Positions 45,791 to 57,185 of a stretch of 64,000 nt of DNA are shown here, in pieces (position 1 is the first letter of the stretch; every line of letters starts with the position of its first letter). Made by a program: the position numbers and the translations under genes. The stretch lies in NCBI GenBank assembly GCA_029204225.1, contig CM055100.1, positions 48,272,348 through 48,336,347 of the forward strand, given 5' to 3'. Below the pieces are notes generated by a model. It saw nothing but the letters and a program-made list of their open reading frames with translations, was not told where the DNA came from and did not search any database. This DNA comes from Diphasiastrum complanatum. Taxonomy: Eukaryota > Streptophyta > Lycopodiopsida > Lycopodiales > Lycopodiaceae.

Positions 45791-48700
45791 CTTTATTGCA
45801 TTGATTACATTGCCTCCAACAAAGCTTTGCCATAAATTGATCTTGATCAAATCAGAGGAGCACTGGTCGCTAGCTTGAATGTTCTGATTTTTTTAAGCCT
45901 ATTATCTTTTGAATCTAAAACGTAGTTGATGTTTGTATTTTGGTATAGGATGTCATGCGTAAGACAAAGAGGAATTCGATTCACGAGAGATCAAAATTTT
46001 AAAGATACACTTAACCTCACTAACTAAATTAAGATTTGCTTTTAGCTACACCTTGATTCATTGTCATTACCACTCCATCCCAAATTACTAGCATCATCAA
46101 CTACATTACTCAATAGTATTGCAGAGCTAAAGTAATTATTTGTATTAATAAGCTTGTATTAGCTGACTTACATTTTTCAAAAATTGGGAACATATTAGCC
46201 TACAATTGTCTTATAGAGTTTGAAATTTGTAAGTATTATGATGATCACGACACTTATAGACATGTCTCTTTGTCCTTGTTAGAATTACTCATGATTCTAT
46301 CTATATAGCACAAAGAATACATGATCTTAGTTGTTTGTCTATTAAGGATAGCACGTTAACATTCAAAATATCATAAAAACTAGAGTATAATTTCTATACT
46401 AAGCAATTAGAGGCCGTGGAGGAAGAAAGATAAACGGAGTGGAATTATTGGATATAGTAGAACAAAATTATAAGATAGGGTATGGAGAAATTTTTGAGAT
46501 ACCACGTACGCTTCCATGACAATATACTAATAAAAATTAACATAATACAATATTCTTATTTTTGGCACTCATATGGTGTATTGGTGTTGGTATGATAGTG
46601 TAATGGTTTTTTTTTATGGGTTTAGAAATTTTCATTTATATGTGATATTACCAAAATAATAGTAACTCTTTGCATGAAAACAATCTTTTTTACATCATGG
46701 AAGATTGTACTACAAAAAATACTGTGTAGTTTGTTGGTGGAAAATCCAACATCATCACGTGATGTAATTTTAGTTGTCTAAACAAATTTTGCAAAATTTG
46801 AATCATTCAAAAAATGAAAAAATAATATTATATAATTTCTGATTAACATCAACAATACAATAGTAACACTTTTCATGCAAAAAAATTTCTTTTTTAAGAT
46901 GAAAAAATTGAAAGCAGTAAATATAGTGTTGGTGGTAGGATTTCAACATGATTACATTATTAAAAATATATTTTGTCTAACCAAACTTCATAAACATCGA
47001 ATTCAACCAAAAGATAGAAAACGGATAAAATTGCATATTGTCGTGTTGTTGGAAAATCCAATAATATTACATATTGTCATTCTAAACTTCGAGTTTGAAT
47101 TCTAGAAAATTAGACAACCTTAATGACCACACAACCAAGCAGATAGATTTGGGGCAAATTGACTTTAAATTTGTTACCCTTATTTTATCACCTGCCCAAC
47201 AAAAAAATCTGCTACTGCTAAGAGTCCTATGGGCAAGTAAAAGGAAGAACCGACTTCGTTGTAGTAGAAGAAAGGTCAAATGAAAAGCTTTTCCACTTCC
47301 TCAAATAAAGCTACAAGACCTTTTTTTTAACTCTCTATAGAGCTTAGAACCACTCAAATCTTGGCATTTTTGCATCATGTTAATTTTGGTATTGGCTGAG
47401 ACATACTTATGTAGGAATTTGAGCCACATCATGTCAATTACTATATCGATTGTGATATTTATGTGAAATCTGTGCAAAGTATAATGTGGATCTTCCTCCC
47501 AATGAAATGGTAGGGGAAAAAAATTATGCCTTCTCGTGGTGATACTCAACCAACCTCAACTCAAGAAGACACTAAGTGCAAGGCACCACAGAGGAAACAA
47601 CTTGCTTGCTAGTTCATGCTACCGTAATCCATAGTATACTGATTTATGTTCCATGGTTACTAGTTCATGCTACGCTAATTTGTAGAGTCTTAATTTATGC
47701 ATGGTACGTTAATTTATAGGAACTTACTTTATGATTTGGCATCCATCAGGTGGAAAACTCTGGTGCACGAAATATTACGTACTGATGTTGGTGGAAGACT
47801 CAACACTATTACGTAATAGAATTACAATTGTAGGTGAATGTTAAACTGTAACTAAGCACGGGACTTATATAATTAATACTAATAAACACTTCGCAATTAG
47901 TTTACAATGAATGTACTGTTAATAGGAATATGGTGTCCGCATTTTTTACTTATATGAAAAAAAAAACGAGCACGTTATATGATTTATCCATATATGTCAG
48001 TGTATCTGAGTTTTTTAAAGCCATTTTCTTTTTAAGTCATTTGCTTTTACATGTACTAGTAGTTAGGTGCAACAAAGTGAAACCACTTGCGTTTGCAAAA
48101 ACAAAAAAAACTATGTTGCATGTATCTATTTCATAATATTACTATATTATTGTGTGCCTAGGTTTTTGTCTTGGATTCATAGTAGATAGGTTTTCTAAAA
48201 ACCAGGTGCAAACAAGTAAATTGTATTTGTTGCCAGATTCAGTTAAAGCTACAGTACATAGATTTTGTCTCATTGCACTACATAGACAGGTTTAATATTG
48301 GGATATCTTTTGCATGTCATTGTATTGACATTTCCAAAAGCCATTTCAAGGGAAGAGGCTTGCAATTCATCACCGTCATTAATTCAAACAAAAAAAGATC
48401 TAGTAAATTAACAACCGAAGATTATAGTCCATTCCGAGCATTCACAAAGCGAGGAGTTACAATTACTAAAGTGATGGCTGGGTGGAAATTGTAACAATGC
48501 ATATATAAAAAAAATGGTAATATTGACCATTTCTTAATTGACATGCCCAAGATCTTGTCAAAGTTTTTAATGCCTGGATTTTAAATCATGCGACAGGTGG
48601 AAAAGCTTGGTGCACAAAAAAATCTGTATTTTTGTTAGAGAAAAATCCAATGCAAATGTGAATTGTTTGCAACAAGCAACACATTTCAAATTTCAATTGA

Positions 48701-48820
48701 GCTCAGAACTTAGTACCAGTACAAAATTTGTAATTGTAGTACTATTGTTTTGTTGCAAAATAATCTAGCTTGCACTTGAAGTGGTCAATCATAGGAGTAG
48801 ATATATAGTACAGTCTACAT
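45791..48820. other. AT-rich, no gene seen
   Basis: Related short motifs recur: GTTGGTGGAAAATCCAACAT near 46732, TGTTGGAAAATCCAATA near 47047, GGTGGAAAACTCTGGTGCAC near 47750 and GGTGGAAAAGCTTGGTGCAC near 48597. These look like pieces of one old repeat. Short frames here have no recognisable domain. Confidence 0.5.
47283..47360. repeat. Second copy of the 20984-21063 dispersed segment
   Basis: Same orientation and order of motifs as the copy at 21 kb. Here it lies alone in AT-rich DNA without the LTR found next to the other copy. Confidence 0.8.
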
Positions 48821-50566
48821 TTGTTGCGTACAAATGTGGACTGCACTATAGGTGGTAGACCGCAATATTTGATCGGGTTTCACGTAGTTGTATTGCTAAA
48901 AAATACACTGCACTTGTGTAATTTTGGCATGATACTACATTTTCCTCAAAAAAATGAATACATGTACAAAAGTGATGTTGCTAGACATTTCAAGGAAACC
49001 CATGATTACCACCAGTGGGAGTGTTTGTTTTCTTGCAACACTGTGCGTGCTTTAGTCACTAAAAACATGCATGATTCGTATGTTTAACTATTTTGCATGG
49101 CTCCGTTCATAAATGCAGATGGAGATTTCAGATAAAAAATTACTTCTTGAAAAAACAAGCAATTTGTTTTTCCCCAATCAAACATACATTGCCATATTGA
49201 TGCAAAACATTTTTGTGATATGTTTTGTGTACCATATGACACTGTAGATATACATGCTTTTCCCACCCTGACAATGCATGCATGCTCATGCATAGTTAAT
49301 GAAGTTCTTCCTTTTGATTTAAATTGTTGTCTCAACATACCCGAAATCAAAAACTCTGCATTCCAAGCTTTATGTTTCTTTATAGTGGATAGAATTTTGT
49401 GCACATACACTCCTAATTTTTCAATCCAATGGACAAGTATTGCAGTTTGTATTTACCAAGGCTACCATCCAACCGTTGAATCTCTTGCCGTAAACTGGGC
49501 ATCATGTATAGCCCAAGTAGTTATCACAGATTTTGTTGCAGTTTCTTATGAACACATGCGAGACAGCCGAAATTTGCTATCCAATCCAAAAACGATTTAC
49601 TTGAAGACAATTGAGTACCTTCTAGATCGGATCGCATTTCAGACAAACAATTTCATGGTCACACCTCTTCCTACAAATCCACCCCTTCAATTGATTCATT
49701 CTAGTATCAGTGCCGTCCCCCACTCCGAAACCATGCCATTTTCTAGTGCCATTCCGAAAAAACTGCGTCAACTAAAAAAAGAAAACTTGCACTTTAAAAC
49801 GCGAATTGTTAAACTTTAGCACCAAAACCAAGAGTTACAAACAAAAATGGAGTTGCTACAATGTAATGCTGAAGAGGCACAGTGCACTTTGACAACCATA
49901 AAAGAGGAGTTCGTTTGTATGCTTGGCAAAAAAGATGCTGCGCTCGAAATAATATAAAAATGATGCAATACATGTGAACAAAAAATGACGCTGCTACAAA
50001 GTCAACATCCAACTATCCAGAGCGAGCTTCTTACATTTCAAAAGCGAGCTATTTTGCCAGAACGAGTCACACTTCAGTTGCCAGCTATTTACATTCTCTC
50101 AAAAAAAGATCCAACCATACAAATGTCACTTGAAAGCAGGCATGTCGGTATTTCAAACAGACTTTTTAATTGGCCTATTATTCCAGGCAATTTCGACACA
50201 TTCAAAGGTGCAGAAAAAAATTTGTTGAGTTTTTCTCAACAATCACAATATTCAACAGATCTATGTACACGACTAGCTGGTCATTATGCAAGCTACCTAG
50301 CCAAATGGATGACCTATAAATTACCAAAAGGATGTCGCCCAAAAATACAAGATTGGTTCAATCCAAATATACCATTGCTAGAAAACATTGACGTGCTACT
50401 TTACATAAAAGTTCGCGACTCCTGCATCAGAGACCAGACAATTTTTATGGAAATGATAAAATACCAGTTCTTAGAAAATGTACATGCATGTTTTGATGAT
50501 GTTGATGGCAACTATTTTGAAAAGATGTTGCTATGCCACAACATACAGACAAATGTAAATACATAG
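48821..50566 (+). pseudogene. Helentron-type N-terminal part: C2H2-like finger and coiled coil
   Basis: A single reading frame can be followed from 48821 to 50566 across about six stops. Near 48905 it holds a C2H2-like segment (a Cys region, then YMYKSDVARHFKETH with His-x4-His). Residues around 49765-49920 form a strongly predicted coiled coil (KKLRQLKKENLHFKTRIVKL and, after a stop, HQNQELQTKMELLQC). Further on it has no family resemblance (LLSFSQQSQYSTDLCTRLAG, DWFNPNIPLLENIDVLLYI). It lies directly upstream of the Rep domain, on the same strand. Animal Helentron proteins also begin with zinc fingers before Rep, so I infer one protein. About 300 bp separate it from the Rep frame, and a TTTTATTGTGCAG acceptor-like site precedes Rep, so an intron is possible. 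Confidence 0.6.
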
Positions 50567-50865
50567 CGAGCTCATAAATCATGTGTTTGAGTTTCTATGT
50601 TCATGAGTAACCGATCATATCTTGATGTTTTTCCCTTAAAAAAACAGTTGCCTTTCAATGAAGCCTTTATAAAATTTATTAGTCCAACGCAAATTGCAGC
50701 ACACACTTTTTTTTTTTTACCTAGGTTTGAATTTTAAATTATACACATCTATTTGTTTGCAGAAGCCATATATGGCATGTGATATTCCTAATCGTAAATC
50801 AATACTATCTTATCCATAGGAACAATTTATATATGCTAAACAACTTTTAATGTTACTTTATTTTA

Positions 50866-53400
50866 TTGTGCAGATATATGGCCACAGACACCAACATGTC
50901 TATGGCGACCATCCCCACCAAAACAGTAGTCCATACTTTGGCTTTAATCTACACGAACGTGCCTTTGGCATTTATTCATTGCTTTCCACACAATACAAAT
51001 ATTTTCACGGTATTTTCTTTTTGGGACAATTTCAAATGCCAACCTTATGAATTGCAACATGGTATAATTTGCAAATTTACAGAATCCATGCATAAACAAG
51101 ATATTAATGCACTGCGGTGGCATGAGAATTTCTTCTCAAACGAAAATTTCGAAACCTACCATGCAACCACCCATTCTATAGATGCGTACTTCGAACTCAT
51201 CATGAATACCCATTTTACGAACATAAATTATGATCCATTTTGCCTATATTGGATGACGGAACTTTGTAAACAAGAAATCATGGTGCAACAATACAATCCA
51301 ACAACGCAAAATGTCACCACGTTTTCTATATGTCTAGCAAGTGGTCCACCACTGAAAACAATTTTAGTAATATTAACTAATCCTCCAGAGATTTATCCTT
51401 CCACATTCCACAGTCTTATTTTGCCAAAAAATTCTATAAGGTCGTGCTTTGTCAAATTACCCATGGAAAAATGACATGCTACTTGAACTACATACAAGGC
51501 TGTTGCGCCTTGTGAAGGGCACAATCCTATTAGCCTATTCCAAGATACAAATGCGGAAGAGCTAAATTTCCCCAACTCTCTATATTGGACACCCAAGACA
51601 AGCACCAGTAAATGCTACTTACACATACCAAACCATTGCCAAATGGGAATTACAACATTACAAACACACATTTGCTCAGCATACCACGAACTTATTTTTC
51701 AAAGCGCTAAAAATCACAATTCACCAAGTACTAAATTCAATATGGATCAGTCTACGAAAAGGTACCTTGCAACACCGAACATTAACTGCATCTGATGTAA
51801 TGCAAGATTCAAACATAGAACAATTACTACATTCAAATATTGGTTATATGGATTTTGAACATGTCCGCACCTCTCCAGATTACAGACATGACCTACGGAA
51901 AAATGTTTTTGCTATGATGCGACAATTAGGTCCACCAATCTTTTTCTTGACACTCTCTTGTGCAGAGACAAAATGGGAACCTCTAATTGAATGCTTGAAG
52001 ACCCGTAATTCAAATATTGTACAAGAAACAAATTACCAAAACCAGAACGCTTGCAAGCCTTGGTCCGTGCAGATCCAAGCACGTGCGCAAGATACTACAA
52101 CATGAAACTAAATGCTTTAAAAATACTGATATCAAAAAGCAATAACATACTTGGTAAAATCAATGATTACTTTTTTGTTACTGAATTCCAACATCGTGGC
52201 AGCCAACATGACCATGGCGTATAGTGGATAGAAAATTCACCAACATATAGTAGCACATGCGCAGATGAAGTGACGAAATTCATAGACGCACACATATCAT
52301 GTGACCACACTATATTGCCTTCTATTATAAGAGACATTCAAACCCACAAACACAAACACACTTGTTACAAAAAACACGCCCCAAACAGCTGCAGATTTCA
52401 TTATCCGCGACCACCAATGTCTAAGACCGTGATCTTAATGCCGTTACAAAATTGTAGTTCCTCTCAACAACACTACTACAAAACGTTACACAAACGCATT
52501 GAAGACAAACTCTTCGAAATCAATCCATCGAAACCCCAAACATTCCAGACATGGTTTAACTCCTTACAACTAACAACACAAGATTACGTTTGCTCTCTAC
52601 AAAGTACTTTGAAAAAACCTACCGTCTTCCTGCAGCGCAGCCCTAGTGACATTTACACGAATGCTTTTAATCCTCAAATAAGTGCATTGTGGCATGCAAA
52701 TATGGACATTCAATTCTTACGCAGCAGCAAGTTACTGTACATCATACCTCACGAAAACTGACGATACAATTTCCAAATCATTAAAACATGTATAGAAAAT
52801 CATTGCGATACCATAACAAGGTTAAAGACCATGAGTAATACTCTGTTAAACACACAACAAATAAGTGCACAACTTGGGGCATTCATTGTATTATCACTTC
52901 CATTGCATCATTCGACAAAAACATTTACATTCATAAACACAAACCCATAACACCTACGTGCATTTGTTTTGAAACGAAAATCTCACCTACAACAAGTTGA
53001 ACCAGATTGTACTGACATACATTATAAAACTAAAATTGATAAATACATCGCTCATCCAAATACACATTTTGACCTCTGTTTAGCAGAATACATATCATAT
53101 TATCGCATTACCAGTCAAAAAATTTCAAAATGTAGAACACCAGAAATTATTAGATTTGTTCACTACAATAGACATAAAGACCCAAACAATTTTTATCGTG
53201 AACACTGCTTCTATACAAGCCCTTCCATGAATCTGAAAACACAATAGTTAACCCACATTCTACATATAAAGACGCCTACGATTTTCACTACAATACCATT
53301 CATACAAATAGCAACAAGTTTAACTACAACTTCCAAGCTATGTTTACTAATTGCACTCCAGGACCACATCACTGGAGAGTACACCTCTTTAAAAGCCTTT
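50866..53400 (+). pseudogene. Helentron Rep (HUH nuclease) domain, decayed
   Basis: Frames in order give the Helitron_like_N domain: YTYQTIAKWELQHYKHTFAQ near 51620, SDVMQDSNIEQLLHSNIGY near 51795, MRQLGPPIFFLTLSCAETKW near 51920, then an ARYYNMKLNALKILISKS block and INDYFFVTEFQHRGSQHDHG near 52165-52218. The HUH site is present as His-Asp-His (52207-52215), where a bulky hydrophobic is usual, and a TAG follows two codons later. Next come HTCYKKHAPNSCRFHYPRPP near 52355, TVFLQRSPSDIYTNAFNPQI near 52620 and LLYIIPHEN near 52730. In that last block the first Tyr remains but the second is His. The C-terminal QISAQLGAFIVLSLPLHHST near 52857 follows. Rep nicks and rejoins DNA for rolling-circle transposition. 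Stops and frameshifts make this copy inactive. The matching helicase is not downstream but inverted at 56.3-58.5 kb. Confidence 0.85.
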
Positions 53401-54604
53401 GTACTAGATCTAATGCTTTAAATGCAATCAATCTCCTCACAATCTTCAAATAATATCACTAATCTCTCTGACATAATCACGAGTATTCATAGCCATTTCA
53501 TCTTATGCAATCATAAGCTCTATGTTTGGCACAATTGTAAGTTCTCTCATGCAAGGTGTTCTTCTAGCCTTATGGATATATCTCTTCTCTACATCACCCC
53601 TCATTCTAACCTCTTAGGTCATTCACCATGGTTCACTTGAGCTAACACACGCATACATTTGATGTTTTCCATGCATCAATGTGAAATAAAACATTTGAGA
53701 TATCATACTTGATGTAGAATTTAATTGTGAACTTGCTAAAACTACACTACATGTGTTATATATGCATCCCTTAGTCCACTAGCTGCATTAAATGCCTGAA
53801 CAAGATATCCATGTCTAAAAGTTATTATCATTGTAATTTTGTTACACAAAGGCATTGACACAAATTTCTTGAATGAAAAACATGAGTATCAAAGACTGCT
53901 CAATATAACAAAGTAACTAACTATTTTTAAATCTTGGTTGTCTTGGAATTAAGGAATAATGCTTAGCATAATTTTTATCTTATCTCAAGGTTTGAATTTA
54001 TGATTCAAATTGTGCATGGGTAGAGATATGACAACAATAGAAAGACATATATGAAATGATTTTGTGAATGCAAATACATAATCTGTATTTGATTATTGTT
54101 GTTGGTGTGGCATGCAAGTTGCGAGTCTATGGATGCATGCAATACAAAGAGAGCATTGTGAATCTTTTGCTCCAAAATAAACAAAGGGACATGAACCAAG
54201 TTCTTGCAATAAAGCCATGAGTTTTTTTGTTCACACATACCCTTATAATTTTAGAAAGTGACTTTAAAGTTGACTTCTCCAAATTTAACACCATTACCGT
54301 GAAGTAATGCTTTTTACAATCTTTTCGGAAAGAAAAAGTACATCTCTACAAAGCTAACCAAGTGTTCTAGTTGTGCTGCATTTCATCCAATATTTTAACT
54401 TTACCAGAACAACCCTCGGCATACTTCCACCAAATGGGTTATCACTTGATAAAGGGTAACCCATGACTTCAACTTTCACAACTAATTAGAAAACTATGTA
54501 TTCTAAGGAATAGTATGAGCATGTCCTTTTATAAATCGACTCCATTCAGCTATCTAAAGCCTTCGGCATGCGACCATATATATCAGATCTTTTTAGGTAT
54601 ATAC

Positions 54605-54653
<49 letters not shown>

Positions 54654-54769
54654 CACACATACACATATATGGATTATGCACCTCTGAAACTCAGATGAGG
54701 CAATTCTATGCAAACGAGCTTCGGATGTTGCTAGCTAGATCCACCATTCCTCAAGTTACGGCTTCACGT
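53401..54769. other. Non-coding, with an AT microsatellite
   Basis: The end of Rep fades near 53400. No protein motif was recognised up to the TPD1-like gene. An (AT)n array interrupted by GT and CA lies at 54601-54668. Confidence 0.5.
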
Positions 54770-55769
54770 TTAGACAAAGTCCGCATATTTCAGCCGTATA
54801 CTATACATGTACTCGGTTGCATAAACAATACGAAAATTTTGAAATTGTGGAAGAGGTTTCCCATCTAAGACGAGGCAATCGTCGGTACTGCAGCGACGGA
54901 AAAGTTTGGGATCCACCAGCTTGTATGATGCGGATTGGCCGCAATAAACATGAACATTATACGGCATAGTCTTGTTTGAGGGGCAAGTATTCACTATCTC
55001 CACTGCAAATTCACTAGGGATCCCACGTGCACTAGAGCCCAAATTATCTTGAGAGATTCGAATATCTCTTCCCGAACATACGTACTGACCTGTAGGTTGC
55101 AGTAAAGAGAAGCTTATACTCAAACGCATGTCACTCTCAAAATATATCACTATATCGGGAATATCAAGCACCAGCGTGATTTGCTTTGCGACTGTTGAAT
55201 TTATGTGAGGTTTGGATTGAATAAGGCGGTTACCTGATGTATACAGCGCCGAGTGGTTTGCATCTTTGCTGTGTATCGCGTCGTTAGAAGTTGAGTTGAA
55301 GATGCTTCCTATCGGTGATTGCCTATTCATACCTGCAAAACCTTCGTGGATTGAAATATTCCAGGAACCTAGGGGTACCAATATGATGCCACCAAACTTA
55401 TCAACTACATCGCTTTGGTATTATGAAAAAACAGACACAAAAGAACTCTCACATCGAATTGGATAGCAGGCATGTTAATGAGCTACAACTATTACAGCAT
55501 GCAGGAAAATCTGTTTATCAGGCCGAAGCTCATGAATTCGAAGTCGGAAGCAATACATACTTAAAGAAATCGAATATGACCGGCTCAGAAGAATCGTGAA
55601 ACAAATACCAACATGACCATGTAGATATAAACTATCAGATTGTAGTAGCAAAGAAAAAGCGCATACCAGGTATAGTATCAACTACCGGAGAGGCAGCAGC
55701 AGAAGACAGGCACAGAAAGATGGCGAGAACAGCAGCGCACACTGCTAAATGCATACCGGAGTTGCGCAT
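54770..55769 (-). CDS. TPD1-like secreted ligand (TAPETUM DETERMINANT 1 family)
   Basis: TPD1 proteins are small secreted ligands for EMS1/EXS-type receptor kinases and direct cell fate in plant reproductive tissue; a role for this copy is only inferred. Exon 1 (55667-55769) encodes a clear signal peptide (MRNSGMHLAVCAAVLAIFLC then LSSAAASP). The last exon ends at 54770 and carries the family core: CSGRDIRI, GIPSEFAVEIVNTCPSN, VHVYCGQ, KLVDPKLFRRCSTDDCLVLD and GKPLP, the usual C-x-DI, VEIxNxC, xCG and DCLVxDGKPLP pattern. Two acceptors keep the frame: one at 55404 gives 245 residues with a long N-glycosylation-rich insert; one at 55089, after a good pyrimidine tract, gives 140 residues, closer to family size. 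The usual last Cys is absent (it ends KYADFV). The gene lies between inverted Helentron halves, co-oriented with and downstream of the endonuclease part. Confidence 0.8.
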
Positions 55770-56302
55770 GCCATAGGCACGATCCATAGATTTGGTGATC
55801 GATGTAGGGAAGATATGTGATCGTCACAGATGCAACTTGACTCTCGTGCAAAGAGAGAAGAGAATGGAGGAACAAGCTCACGGTCGGTGTTAACAATTGC
55901 GAAGGCCCAAGAACGAAGCGCGGCTTCAGAAGCACAAGAGTGAGGGAAGTCCAGGGAATGCCACCCTAAAAGCATCCCAACATTAAATAAGAGAGAACAC
56001 CCTGGTGCATTTATTCATTGGAAAAACAATGCCCTGTGGCAAGCCACTTGGCCCTGTCTTACGTTGGTATTTTATTTTATTTTACATGTGTTACTGGAAA
56101 TGTAAATGTGACACAAAAAATGGGGAAAAGCATCTCTGTACAAAAAATTGCATGTGGGAAATGTGAATGTTAGAAGGCGGTGTAAAAGTTATTGTTTGAT
56201 CCAAGTTAGAAGGCAGGGCAGATACAAGGTTGTTCTGATCTTTATGTTGAGCTCCATGAGAACCAACACCAGTTCCAGCAATAGGAACTCGGTGAAGGAG
56301 AC

Positions 56303-57010
56303 TTACACGATATTCGGGTCACTATATAGGCAATAAATTGGTGAGTGGTCACTCCAGTTACAATGTGTGACTCTATAAAAGTTTTTCGAGTTGTGTGCAT
56401 TTGTCCATATATGATCTAATTGGCTTCCATACAATGTTGTTGGTGTAGTGATAGTTTGTTGGAAACCATGTTTTTGCATGAATGTCGTAAGATGGTTGGC
56501 ATGGTTGTTGCAAGCAAGCATATTGACATTGAAGTCTCCAAGAATGGTCGTTGGTGTTGGTATGTCTGTGGATGCATTTTGTAATATATCTTCTATTGTA
56601 TTCAAGAAACTCATCAAATTTGAATTCGGTTTTCAATACACTGCAAGCACAATCATACTATATGGTTTGTTCACATTGAAATAAGCTTTGATAATTTCTG
56701 CAACATCTGTATTGTGTATGTCATAACAATGCAATTGTTGGGTACGGTCATAGTATATGGTTGTGCCAGAGAAACAGTAATTTTGTATGGCATGGAAATT
56801 CCTAGTCAAGTATGATGCTTGGTTGTGGTTTCTTGTTTCTTGGAAACACAAGATATTTGAGCTCATCAAATTGTAGTCCGCTAAAATATTGATTTCATGT
56901 TTTTGCAATGAGACAGTGTTTAAAGATTGAATAACAAGGTGTGTAGTTTTGAACTGCTCCATGATAAGAATCTGAATGCGCCAATTTGCATGATTGCGAA
57001 GGCGGTGCAT
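56303..57010 (-). pseudogene. Helentron endonuclease domain (EEP/APE-like)
   Basis: Two overlapping frames carry the endonuclease/exonuclease/phosphatase signatures in order: QSLNTVSLQKHEINILADYN then ILCFQETRN (metal-binding Glu) near 56840, then TTILGDFNVNML near 56535 (Asp and Asn), LDHIWTN near 56415 and WSDHSPIYC near 56345 (catalytic Asp-His). Frame changes at about 57000 and 56635 break the protein. It follows directly on the helicase C-terminus, as in Helentrons, where this domain is fused to Rep-helicase. It is about 235 residues, the usual size. All key residues appear kept, so decay is recent or only by frameshift. Confidence 0.85.
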
Positions 57011-57079
57011 TTCTTTCCTAATACATGGGTCGTTAAATATAAGTTTTTAATATTTCGTATTCTAGATAGCGCTATATAT

Positions 57080-57185
57080 GTCAAGCCCGGTAGGATTGAA
57101 AATTACAGGTTCCATCGTTAGACCTTGTGCACGTCAAGCCCGGTAGGATTGAAAATTACAGGTTCCATCGTTAGACCTTGTGCAC
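57080..57185. repeat. Perfect 53-bp tandem duplication inside the helicase
   Basis: GTCAAGCCCGGTAGGATTGA and the next 33 bases occur twice with no difference (57080-57132 and 57133-57185). As 53 is not a multiple of three it shifts the frame, just where the helicase reads toward its IALSR motif. The lack of differences suggests a recent event. Confidence 0.95.

Noticed and set aside
54515-54868. 117-codon plus-strand ORF
   Set aside because: Half of it is the AT microsatellite, and the rest is antisense to the conserved TPD1-like exon.
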